This document shows positions 1 through 8,530 of a DNA stretch of 37,755 bases, one piece after another. The notes under the pieces are model-generated. The model made no database searches. It was given only the letters and a program-made list of their open reading frames with translations, and was not told the origin of the DNA. Made by a program: the position numbers and the translations under genes. Source of the DNA: Acidobacteriota bacterium (GTDB lineage Bacteria; Acidobacteriota; Aminicenantia; UBA2199); assembly GCA_022711715.1 (NCBI GenBank), contig JAKLEC010000012.1, forward strand, positions 1 through 37,755. The letters run 5' to 3'. Position 1 is the first letter of the stretch, and every line of letters starts with the position of its first letter.

Positions 1-1
1 T

Positions 2-1369
2 TCGGCGCCGGGGCAGAACCGCATCGGCTTCATGCTCCCCTACTCCCCCCTGCACGCGCGGCTGCTCGCGGGCATGGACGAGCCGCTGGTCATGACCAGC
101 GCCAACATCGCCGACGAGCCGATCCTCTTCGACGACACGGCCCGCGAGCTGCCGAAGCTCTGCGACGCCGTCCTGGTGCATGACCGGCCAATCCTCTCCT
201 TCGCCGATGACTCGGTGATGACGGTCTTTGCGAAGGAGCCCTGTTTCGTCCGCCGCAGCCGGGGCTTCGTGCCGCTGCCGATCCCCCTGCCGTTCAAGGC
301 GGCCGGGACGGTCCTGGCCCTGGGCCCCATGCTGAAGACCACATTCGCCTTCGTCGACGGCAACCGCGCCTTCGTCGGCCCGCACATCGGCGACACCGAG
401 TCCAACACCGCCCTGGCCGCTGAAAAGAGGGCCGCCCGGCACTTCATGAAGCTTTTTTCCCTGCGGCCCAGCATCGTCGCCATCGACAAGCACCCCGCCT
501 ATCCCAACCGCCTGCTGGCCGGGGAGTTCCCTGGGGCGAGCATCGTCGAGGTGCAGCACCACCGGGCCCACATCGCCGCGGTGCTGGCCGAGAACGGCGA
601 AAAGGGGCCGGCCGTGGGCATCGCCCTGGACGGCACCGGCTATGGCGACGACGGCGCCATCTGGGGAGGCGAGTTCTTCGTCGGCGGGCTGGCCGGCATG
701 GAACGGGCCGGCCACCTGCGCTCCGTCTTTCTCCCCGGCGGCGACGCGGCGGCCCGCGAGCCGTGGCGCACGGCGCTCTCCATGCTGGATGCCATCGGCG
801 CTGACCGGCGGGCCGGGCGCCTCGCCGCCCGCTTCGGCCGCAAGGGCCTCCAGGTGCTGGAGGCCGTGCGCGAGCGCCGCGGCGGGGCCATGTCCACGAG
901 CTGCGGCCGGCTCTTTGACGGCGTCGCCTCCCTGCTGGGCCTCGGCGACCTCAATTCCTACGAAGGCGAGCTGCCGGCGCTCCTGCAGGCCGAAGCCGAG
1001 CGGGCGCGGCCGCTGAAGAGGGCCTATCCCTATGCCCTGCACAAGGAAGGCGGCGTGCTGGTCCTCGACCTGCTGCTCGCCGTCGAGTCGCTGCTGGCCG
1101 ACCGGCGCAGCCGGGCGGAACAGGCCTATCGCTTCCACTGGACCCTGGCCAACGCCATCCTCGACATGGCGCTCGCCCTGGACCGCGAGGCCAAGACGGC
1201 AACCGCGGCCTTGAGCGGCGGCGTGTTCCAGAATATACTGCTCCTGGACATGACCGGCGAATTGCTCGCTCGGAACGGCTTCCGGGTGCTGCGCCACAGG
1301 CAGGTCCCGGCCAACGACGGCGGCGTCGCGCTGGGGCAGGCGGCGCTGGCGGCCGCCGGCCTGAAATAA
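2..1369 (+). CDS. hypF: HypF carbamoyltransferase, C-terminal part (5' end outside window)
   Basis: HypF converts carbamoyl phosphate into a thiocarbamate on the HypE C-terminal cysteine, the first step in making the CN ligands of the [NiFe] site. The reading frame is open from base 2, so the gene continues upstream. The visible part starts late in the YrdC-like domain (MLPYSPLH, VMTSANIADEPI, DDSVM, RRSRGFVPLP) and runs through the Kae1-like domain: metal-binding HHRAH, GIALDGTGYGDDGAIWGGE, STSCGRLFDGVASLLG, and SGGVFQN near the end. The acylphosphatase and zinc-finger domains must lie upstream. Stop TAA at 1367; hypC follows 11 bases later behind AAGGAGA, consistent with one hypFCDEA transcript. 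Identity is secure. Confidence 0.97.
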   Translation, partial: SAPGQNRIGFMLPYSPLHARLLAGMDEPLVMTSANIADEPILFDDTARELPKLCDAVLVHDRPILSFADDSVMTVFAKEPCFVRRSRGFVPLPIPLPFKAAGTVLALGPMLKTTFAFVDGNRAFVGPHIGDTESNTALAAEKRAARHFMKLFSLRPSIVAIDKHPAYPNRLLAGEFPGASIVEVQHHRAHIAAVLAENGEKGPAVGIALDGTGYGDDGAIWGGEFFVGGLAGMERAGHLRSVFLPGGDAAAREPWRTALSMLDAIGADRRAGRLAARFGRKGLQVLEAVRERRGGAMSTSCGRLFDGVASLLGLGDLNSYEGELPALLQAEAERARPLKRAYPYALHKEGGVLVLDLLLAVESLLADRRSRAEQAYRFHWTLANAILDMALALDREAKTATAALSGGVFQNILLLDMTGELLARNGFRVLRHRQVPANDGGVALGQAALAAAGLK

Positions 1370-1380
1370 GGAGAAATCGC

Positions 1381-1591
1381 ATGTGCCTGGCCGTGCCCAT
1401 GAAGGTGGTGGAGATCAACGGCGACATGGGCGTCGTCGAGAGCGCCGGCCTGCGCCGCGAGGCGGGGCTGATGCTGCTCGACCGCGTCAAGCTCGGCGAC
1501 TGGGTGATCGTGCACGCCGGCTTCGCCATATCGAAGCTGACGAAGAAGCAGGCGCGCGAGACCCTGGCCATCTTCGCGGAGATGGGCGGCC

Positions 1592-1599
<8 letters not shown>
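1381..1599 (+). CDS. hypC: HypC/HupF hydrogenase maturation chaperone
   Basis: This 72-residue protein starts MCLAVPMKVVEI, the HypC signature. Cys2, exposed after Met removal, carries the Fe(CN)2CO unit in complex with HypD and delivers it to the hydrogenase large subunit. A conserved-type His45 lies in VIVHAGFAISKL. Length is normal for the family. AAGGAGA at 1368-1374 is a good ribosome site six bases before the ATG. Its last 8 bases overlap the proposed hypD start, implying translational coupling. Confidence 0.97.
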
Positions 1600-2633
<1,034 letters not shown>

Positions 2634-2641
<8 letters not shown>

Positions 2642-3629
2642 TAAAGGAAGAATACTGCTGGCCCACGGCGGCGGCGGCAGCCGCAGCACCGAGCTGACCC
2701 GCGGCCTGTTCCAACGCTACCTGCGTGACCCGCTGCTGCTGGAGATGGACGACGCGGCCCGCCTGCCCGGCCAGGCGTTCACCACCGACTCCTTCGTGGT
2801 GCGGCCCCTGTTCTTCCCCGGCGGCGACATCGGCCGGCTGGCGGTCTGCGGCACGGTCAACGACCTGGCCGTGATGGGCGCCGAGCCGCTGTACCTGTCG
2901 ATCGGCTTCATCATCGAGGAGGGGTTTCCCATCGCCGACCTGGAGCGGGTGCTGGCCTCGATCGCCCGCGCCTGCCGCGAGGCGGGCGTGCGCATCGTCT
3001 GCGCCGACACCAAGGTGGTGGAGCGGGGCAAGGCCGACGGCCTGTTCATCAACACCGCGGGGATCGGGCGCCCGGCGTTCCGCCGACCGGTGCTGGCCGC
3101 CCGCGTTAAGCCGGGCGACGCGGTCCTGATCAGCGGCCCCATCGGCCTGCATGGGATCGCGGTGCTGACCGCCCGCGGCGAGTTCGGCCTGAAGAGCGCG
3201 ATGAAAAGCGACGTGGCGCCGCTGTGGGGGCTGGTGAGGACCTGCCGCGGCCTCGACGTCCCCTTCATGCGCGACCCGACCCGCGGCGGCCTGGCGCAGA
3301 CCCTGAACGAGCTCGTCCAGGGAAGAAAGTTCGGCGTGCGCATCGACGAAGCGGTACTGCCCGTCCCCAGGAGCGTGGCCGCGGTATGCGACCTGCTCGG
3401 CCTCGACCCGCTGCAGGTGGCCAACGAGGGCAAGGTGGTCATGGTGGTCGCCGCCGGGGACGCCGAAAAGGCGCTGCTGCTGTTGCACCGCCACCGATTG
3501 GGCCGGGGCGCGCGGCGGATCGGCGAGATCAGCCGGGAAAACCGCGGCCGCGTGGTCATGGCCACGCGCGCCGGCAGCGAGCGCATCGTCATGCCGCCGG
3601 CGGGCGAGATCCTGCCGCGCATCTGCTGA
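2634..3629 (+). CDS. hypE: HypE, hydrogenase cyanide-ligand synthase
   Basis: HypE dehydrates the thiocarbamate on its C-terminal Cys to thiocyanate using ATP and passes CN to HypC-HypD. The 331-residue protein begins ILLAHGGGGSRSTELT, has TDSFVV and the ATP-binding PurM/AIR-synthase-like core (GGDIGRLAVCGTVND, FMRDPTRGGLAQTLNE), and ends in PRIC, so the catalytic terminal cysteine (Cys331) is present. The ATG at 2634 overlaps the hypD stop and the TGA overlaps the hypA ATG by one base. Family length is normal. Confidence 0.97.
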
Positions 3630-4051
3630 TGCACGAGGGAGCGATCGCCGCCGCCATCGTCCAGGGCGCCCTGGAGGCGCTGGAGCGCGAGGGACTCTCC
3701 TCCGCCCGCTCGCTGACCGTGCTCATCGGCCGCCTGCACAGCGTGGTCCCCGACGTCCTTCAGGACCACTACCGGCTACTGAAAAGGGAGCAGCCAACCC
3801 TGCGCCGCTCCCGGCTGCTCGTCGAGATCGCGCCGGTGCGCATCGCCTGCCGCGCCTGCCTCCGCGAGGCCGTGATCGAGCGGCCGGAGTTTGCCTGCCC
3901 CGCCTGCGGCTCGACGCAGATCGACGTCATCGGCGGAAGGGAAATGCATCTGAAGGAAATCCTCGGCGTACGGCCGACGGCGGACGGCGGACGGCAAAAG
4001 AAAAAAGCGAAGTCAAATTCCAAATCCCAAATAAATTCAAGCTCCAAATAA
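3629..4051 (+). CDS. hypA: HypA nickel chaperone with repeat-derived C-terminal tail
   Basis: HypA binds nickel through its N-terminal His2 and, with HypB, inserts Ni into the hydrogenase large subunit. The ATG shares its A with the hypE stop (TGATG); the protein starts MHEGAIAAAIVQGALEA. The structural zinc site is Cys74/Cys77 (CRAC) and Cys90/Cys93 (CPAC). HypA proteins normally stop soon after the GGRE.HLKEI segment, here near residue 112. This one continues for about 28 low-complexity, Lys/Ser/Asn-rich residues encoded by a (CGGCNNA) heptamer array and AT-rich words that belong to the following intergenic element. The tail is probably an accident of repeat insertion over the original stop. 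Core identity is secure. Confidence 0.95.
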   Translation: MHEGAIAAAIVQGALEALEREGLSSARSLTVLIGRLHSVVPDVLQDHYRLLKREQPTLRRSRLLVEIAPVRIACRACLREAVIERPEFACPACGSTQIDVIGGREMHLKEILGVRPTADGGRQKKKAKSNSKSQINSSSK

Positions 4052-4309
4052 GCTGAGGCAAGTGCCAGTGTAAGTGTCCGTGTCAGTAAAACCCAACAGA
4101 GATGATGCCGGATTCTTGCTGTCACTGGCACGGTCACTCCCACTGTGCTTTGTCTGGGTCATTGGATCATTGGTGCTTGATGCTGGTTTTGAGTTTGGCG
4201 CTTGGAAATTGGAATTTTATTCCTGCCATGCCTGTACGCCAAGTTCGATCTTTTAAGTCCTGGATCGTGCCGTTGCCGTATGCCGTACGCCGTCAGCCGT
4301 GTGCCGAGT
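3964..4309. repeat. Mirrored word-array element A between convergent hypA and hypB
   Basis: On the plus strand, five heptamers CGGCNNA (3964-3998) are followed by AAATTCC/CCAAAT words (4012-4048) and AGTGNC hexamers (4059-4087). Reading the minus strand from 4309 gives the same order: CGGCNNA heptamers (4309 to 4269, GCCG spaced 7,7,7,7,6 on the plus strand), AATTCCAA/CCAA words (about 4222 to 4158), then AGTGNC/GTGCC hexamers (4147 to 4118). The two halves are reverse-complement in type and order but not base-exact. The element fills the whole 258-base intergenic space and intrudes on hypA. No gene or T-run terminator is seen here. Confidence 0.8.
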
Positions 4310-4975
4310 TTATCCCTGGAAGTTCGGCCGGTTCTTCAGGATCGTGATCCAGCTATCCATGCCGGCGCCGCTGTGCGCCGACACCTCGATGACGGCGCAG
4401 GCCGGATTCACCTTTTTTATGTTCTCCCGCAATTTATTCAGCGAAAAATTCTTCAGCGGCAGGAAATCGGTCTTGGTGACCAGGCACAGCGGCGAGACCT
4501 GGAAGGCCAGCGGGTACTTCAGCGGCTTGTCCTCGCCCTCGGTCACGCTGAGCAGCAGGACGTTCAGGTGGGCGCCGACGTCGAACTCGGCCGGGCAGAC
4601 CAGGTTGCCGATGTTCTCCACGAAGAGGAAGTCCATGCCGTCGAGGCCCAGCTCGTCGACGGCGGTCCGCACCCAGGCCGCCTCCAGGTGGCAGTCGCCG
4701 CCGAAGGGGCCGGTGTTGATCTGGAAGGCCTGGATGCCCAGTTTCTGCAGGCGCTCGGCGTCGAGCGTGGTCTGGATGTCGCCCTCGATGACCTTGATGC
4801 GCTTCCCCAGCCGGCGGACCGTCTCCTCGACCAGGGTGGTCTTGCCCGAGCCGGGCGAGCTCATCAGGTTGACGAAGAAGATGTCCTTCTCCCGCAGCTG
4901 GCGGCGCAGCTCGTCGGCGACGGCGTCGTTGGCCTTGAGCAGCTTCTGCATGACGGCGACCTTGCGCGTTTCCAT
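4310..4975 (-). CDS. hypB: HypB GTPase, nickel insertion
   Basis: HypB hydrolyses GTP to drive Ni transfer with HypA. The 221-residue protein has Walker A SSPGSGKTTL (about residues 39-48), GDIQTTLDAERL, the metal-site motif GGDCHLEA, ENIGNLVCPA, the TKTD guanine-specificity motif and SAHSGAGM. It lacks both the N-terminal CxxCGC nickel site and a His-rich stretch, so it is the minimal form without Ni storage. It is transcribed opposite to the other hyp genes. The ATG at 4975 has no Shine-Dalgarno but follows a -10 hexamer by seven bases (separate entry). Its stop codon directly abuts repeat element A. Confidence 0.96.
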   Translation of the reverse strand: METRKVAVMQKLLKANDAVADELRRQLREKDIFFVNLMSSPGSGKTTLVEETVRRLGKRIKVIEGDIQTTLDAERLQKLGIQAFQINTGPFGGDCHLEAAWVRTAVDELGLDGMDFLFVENIGNLVCPAEFDVGAHLNVLLLSVTEGEDKPLKYPLAFQVSPLCLVTKTDFLPLKNFSLNKLRENIKKVNPACAVIEVSAHSGAGMDSWITILKNRPNFQG

Positions 4976-4982
4976 GGCCCGC

Positions 4983-5011
4983 TTTATACCTCAGGCCGCG
5001 GCAAAAAGCAA
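4983..5011 (-). promoter_or_regulatory. Predicted hypB promoter, leaderless type
   Basis: Reading the minus strand: TTGCTT (5011-5006), a 17-base spacer, then TATAAA (4988-4983), then GCGGGCC and the hypB ATG at 4975. Transcription starting about 7 bases after the -10 would begin at or next to the start codon. No purine-rich ribosome site precedes the ATG. Predicted from sequence only. Confidence 0.6.
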
Positions 5012-5027
5012 ACGAGGGCCGAAGAAA

Positions 5028-5153
5028 GTGATAGTGATAGTGTTAGTGATAGCAAAGGCAATCGTGTGACGTGTTACGGTGATTTCAGGACAATACCATT
5101 TGCTGTTTCTTCTTCTTTCACTACCACTACCACTACCACTATCACTCATCACG
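5028..5153. repeat. Mirrored word-array element B between divergent hypB and hydrogenase promoters
   Basis: Four hexamers of GTGATA type (5028-5051; the third is GTGTTA) lead into AGCAAAGGC, and further on GTGTGACGTGTTACGGTGA. On the other side CACTAC x3, CACTAT, CACTCAT and CAC (5119-5152) give GTGATAG/GTGGTAG words on the minus strand, which run into GAAGAAGAAACAGCAAATGG. The element lies outside both predicted transcripts, between the two promoters. No ORF of coding character is present. Confidence 0.8.
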
Positions 5154-5171
5154 CATAAGCTTCCTGCTCCC

Positions 5172-5199
5172 TTGACATCGCCGGCGAATCCAATATAAT
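5172..5199 (+). promoter_or_regulatory. Consensus sigma-70-type promoter of the hydrogenase operon
   Basis: TTGACA (5172-5177), a 16-base spacer and TATAAT (5194-5199): both hexamers are exact consensus. Transcription should start near 5206. The ATG at 5198 is therefore inside the -10 box and cannot be the start; the in-frame ATG at 5216 gives a leader of about 10 bases without Shine-Dalgarno. Confidence 0.85.
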
Positions 5200-5215
5200 G
5201 AGCCTTAAAAAAACC

Positions 5216-6655
5216 ATGGCACAAAACATTCAAACCATCATCATCCTGACCATTTTCGTGCCGATCATCGGCTCCTTCACCATCCCCCTGGCCGGCCTCA
5301 TCTCCAAGAAGGCCCGATCGTTCTGGTCGGTCCTCCTCGCGCTCGCCACCACCGCCTCCTCCATGCTGCTGATCCCCTTTGCGCTCCGGGGAGGTGAGCT
5401 GGCCTTCCGTAAGGTACTGGGCCTGGGCGTCGACTTCATCGTGGTGGCCGACGCCCTCTCGGTCTTCATGGCCGTGGCCTCGTCCTTCATCGGCGCCCTG
5501 ATCGTCGTCTACTCCCTGGGCTACATCGGCCACGAGGAGAACCAGAGCGAGTACTACTTCATCGTGCTGCTGTTCATCGGCTCGATGATGGGCCTGGTCT
5601 TCTCCGCCAACCTGGTCTTCCTGTACCTGTTCTGGGAGATCGCCGCCCTCGCCTGCTGGCGCCTGATCGGCTTCTACCGCGTGCGCGAGTACGTGCTCAA
5701 GGCCGACAAGGCCTTCCTGGTGACGTTCTTCGGCGCCGTGGCTATGCTGCTGGGCTTCATCCTGGTCTACGCCCAGACCGGCACCTTCGACCTCACCGCC
5801 ATGCGCGGCACGGCCATCCCCGGCATCGCGGTGCTGCTGATCCTGATGGGCATGTTCTCCAAGTCGGCCACCGTGCCGCTGCACACCTGGCTGCCCGACG
5901 CCGGCGTGGCGCCCACCACCGTCACCGCCCTGCTCCACGCGGCAGTGCTGGTCAAGATCGGCGTCTACGCCTTCGCCCGCCTCTTCTGCTGGACCTTCCG
6001 CATCCCCGAGGGCTGGCAGGAGGCCATCCCGGTGCTGGCCGTCGTCTCCAGCCTAGTGGCCGCCGCCGCCGCCGTCGTCGAGACCGACCTCAAGCGCATC
6101 CTGGCCTACTCCACGGTCAGCCAGATCGGCTACATCTTCCTGGGCTTCGCCGTCATGAACCCCATGGGCGTCTCCGGCTCGCTGCTCTTCATCCTGATGC
6201 ACGGCCTGGCCAAGGCCGGCCTCTTCCTCTGCGCTGGCATCGTCATCCACGCCACCGGCGAGCGCGACATCCGCCGGCTGGGCGGCCAGATCAAGAACAT
6301 GCCCTGGACGGCCGCCGCTTTCATCTTCTGCGCCTTCTCGGTCATCGGCATCCCGCCCTTCGGGGGCTTCTTCTCCAAGTTCATGGTCATCGTGGCCACC
6401 GTGCAGTCGGGCCGCGTCTGGGTGGCGGCGGCGGCGCTGTTCGCCGCGGTCCTGACCATGTACTACCTGTTCAAGGTCTTCAGCGCCGTCTTCATGGGCG
6501 AGCCCGCCGGCCACGGCCACAAGGAGGGGACGCGCTCCATGGTCTTCGTGGTGGTGACGCTGGCCGTGCTGTCGCTGCTGGCCGGCCTGCTGGTCGCCTA
6601 CCCCACGAAGCTGGCCAACGTCGCCGCCGGAGAAATCCTAAGGTGGATGAAATGA
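5216..6655 (+). CDS. Antiporter-like (NuoL/M/N, MrpD-type) membrane subunit 1 of group 4 hydrogenase
   Basis: This is a hydrophobic protein of about 479 residues with the Proton_antipo_M core, a predicted ion-pumping channel subunit of the membrane arm. Family landmarks are the channel glutamate in YLFWEIAALACWR, the lysine in MFSKSATVPLHTWLPDAGVAPTT, the DLKRILAYSTVSQIGY loop helix and HGLAKAGLFLCAG. I chose ATG 5216 because an in-frame ATG at 5198 lies within the consensus -10 box. It is the first gene of the operon; its TGA overlaps the next ATG (ATGA, 6652-6655). L, M or N type cannot be settled by eye; the size fits the M/N or MrpD group. Confidence 0.9.
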   Translation: MAQNIQTIIILTIFVPIIGSFTIPLAGLISKKARSFWSVLLALATTASSMLLIPFALRGGELAFRKVLGLGVDFIVVADALSVFMAVASSFIGALIVVYSLGYIGHEENQSEYYFIVLLFIGSMMGLVFSANLVFLYLFWEIAALACWRLIGFYRVREYVLKADKAFLVTFFGAVAMLLGFILVYAQTGTFDLTAMRGTAIPGIAVLLILMGMFSKSATVPLHTWLPDAGVAPTTVTALLHAAVLVKIGVYAFARLFCWTFRIPEGWQEAIPVLAVVSSLVAAAAAVVETDLKRILAYSTVSQIGYIFLGFAVMNPMGVSGSLLFILMHGLAKAGLFLCAGIVIHATGERDIRRLGGQIKNMPWTAAAFIFCAFSVIGIPPFGGFFSKFMVIVATVQSGRVWVAAAALFAAVLTMYYLFKVFSAVFMGEPAGHGHKEGTRSMVFVVVTLAVLSLLAGLLVAYPTKLANVAAGEILRWMK

Positions 6656-8520
6656 ACCCGAACAACCTGCTGATCCCGGTCCTGCTGCCGCTGCTGCTGG
6701 CGCTCTTCTCCTTCCTGCTGCCCGGCAGCGTCAAGCGCCTGCGCGAGGCCGTCTCCGTGCTCGGGGCGGCCCTCTTTGTCTACGTCGCCGTCTCCTTCTT
6801 CGGCCAGAAGGAGACCCTGCTCACCGTGCCCTGGATGGGCCACGGCATCGACTTCGAGCTGCGCCTCTACCAGTTCAGCCAGTTCATCCTGCTGGCGGTC
6901 AGCGGCTTCACCTTCCTCATCGCCCTCTACTCCACCGTGCGCATGGCCGGCCACGCCCGCCTGCGCGAGTACTACGGCTACCTGTTCCTGACCGCCGCCA
7001 TGTCCGCCGGCGCCGTGCTGGCCAACAACTTCGTGCCGCTGGTCTTCTTCTGGGAGGGGCTGCTGATCACCCTGTACGCCCTGATCACCGTCGGCGGCCG
7101 GGGCGCGCACCGCACCGCCGTCAAGGCCTTCCTCATCGGCGGCTTCTGTGACTTCTGCATGATCCTGGGCATCGCCATCCTGTGGTCGCAGACCGGCACC
7201 CTGCGCCTGTCCGACATCTCGGTCGTGCCCCAGGGGCTGACCGCGGTCAGCTTCTACCTGATGATGATCGGCGCCGTGGCCAAGGCCGGCTCCATGCCCT
7301 TCCACACCTGGATCCCCGACGCCGCCGTCGATGCGCCGGTGACGGTGATGGCCTTCATCCCCGCCGCGCTGGAGAAGCTGCTGGGCATCTACATGCTGTC
7401 GCGCATCTGCCTCGACCTGTTCCAGATCGAGGTCAACAGCGCCCCGGCGCTGGTGCTGATGACGCTGGGCGCCCTGACCATCGTGCTGGCCGTGTTCATG
7501 GCCCTGATTCAGAAGGACCTGAAGAAGCTGCTCTCCTTCCACGCCGTCTCGCAGGTCGGCTACATGATGCTCGGCGTGGGCACCGCCGTGCCCATCGGCA
7601 TCGCCGGCGGCATCTTCCACATGATCAACCACGCCATGTACAAGAGCGGGCTGTTCCTGGCCGCCGGCTCGGTCGAGCAGCAGGCCGGCACCACCGAGCT
7701 GAAGAAGCTCGGCGGCCTGGCCCGCTCCATGCCGCTGACGGCGCTGGGCTTCCTGGTCTGCGCCGCCGCCATCTCGGGCATCTGGCCGCTGAACGGCTTC
7801 GTCTCCAAGGAGATGGTGTTCCACGGCTCCTATGAGACCGGCTACACGGTCTTCACCGTCGCCGCCTGGCTGGGGGCCATCCTCACCTTCGCCTCCTTCC
7901 TCAAGGCCGGCCACTCGGTGTTCTTCGGGCCGCGCGCCATGGAGAACGCCCAAGTGCACGAGAACAAGCCGCCGGTGACCCTCGCCATCCTGGCCCTGGC
8001 CGCGCTGTGCGTGCTGTTCGGCGTCTGGAACGCCCTGCCGCTGAAGCTCTTCATCCAGCCCATCCTGGCCGGGCACCCCGGCGCCGCCGGCGAGCACCTG
8101 GACTTCACCGCCCACGCCCTGGCCGTGTTCAATCCCATCGCCCTCATCTCCATGGGCTGCCTGCTGGTCGCCCTGGGGCTGCACCTCTTCGGCTTCAAGC
8201 GCGGCGGCAACAAGGCCTACCTGGCCTCCGAGCCCATCCACCGCCTGCCGGTGCTGCACACGATCTACGACCTGGCCGAGGCCCGCGTCTTCGACCTGTA
8301 CGAGCAGGGCATCAAGGGGCTGCAGGCCCTGTCGCGCTTCCTGTTCCGCTTCGTCGACCGCCCGATCGACGCCTTCTACGAGAAGGTGGTGGTCGGAGTG
8401 GGGCGAGCCGCCAGCGGCGCCATCCGCGCCGCCCACAACGGCCTGTACGCCAACTACCTGGCCTGGACCATCGGCGGGCTGGCGATCATCGCCTGGGCCA
8501 TCGGCGCCCTGCTGCGCTAG
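6652..8520 (+). CDS. NuoL/HyfB-like antiporter subunit 2 with C-terminal lateral-helix region
   Basis: A 622-residue Proton_antipo protein of NuoL size. Channel motifs are VFFWEGLLITLY, AVAKAGSMPFHTWIPDAAVDAPV, QKDLKKLLSFHAVSQVGY and HMINHAMYKSGLFLAAG. After the 14-helix core, the last ~110 residues (YDLAEARVFDLYEQGIKGLQ, then a final hydrophobic segment ending GALLR) resemble the NuoL C-terminal extension that forms the lateral helix clamping the other antiporter subunits. ATG 6652 is preferred over GTG 6643 because AAGGTGG lies five bases before it and it forms an ATGA overlap with the previous gene. Confidence 0.92.
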   Translation: MNPNNLLIPVLLPLLLALFSFLLPGSVKRLREAVSVLGAALFVYVAVSFFGQKETLLTVPWMGHGIDFELRLYQFSQFILLAVSGFTFLIALYSTVRMAGHARLREYYGYLFLTAAMSAGAVLANNFVPLVFFWEGLLITLYALITVGGRGAHRTAVKAFLIGGFCDFCMILGIAILWSQTGTLRLSDISVVPQGLTAVSFYLMMIGAVAKAGSMPFHTWIPDAAVDAPVTVMAFIPAALEKLLGIYMLSRICLDLFQIEVNSAPALVLMTLGALTIVLAVFMALIQKDLKKLLSFHAVSQVGYMMLGVGTAVPIGIAGGIFHMINHAMYKSGLFLAAGSVEQQAGTTELKKLGGLARSMPLTALGFLVCAAAISGIWPLNGFVSKEMVFHGSYETGYTVFTVAAWLGAILTFASFLKAGHSVFFGPRAMENAQVHENKPPVTLAILALAALCVLFGVWNALPLKLFIQPILAGHPGAAGEHLDFTAHALAVFNPIALISMGCLLVALGLHLFGFKRGGNKAYLASEPIHRLPVLHTIYDLAEARVFDLYEQGIKGLQALSRFLFRFVDRPIDAFYEKVVVGVGRAASGAIRAAHNGLYANYLAWTIGGLAIIAWAIGALLR

Positions 8521-8530
8521 GGAGAAAGCC

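Noticed and set aside
4126..4141. TGGCACG followed by CTCCC as a sigma-54 promoter
   Set aside because: It lacks GC at the -12 position and lies in a word array between convergent genes.
4102..4347. Short plus-strand reading frames in the hypA-hypB gap
   Set aside because: They run through word arrays and into antisense hypB, with no ribosome site or recognisable sequence.
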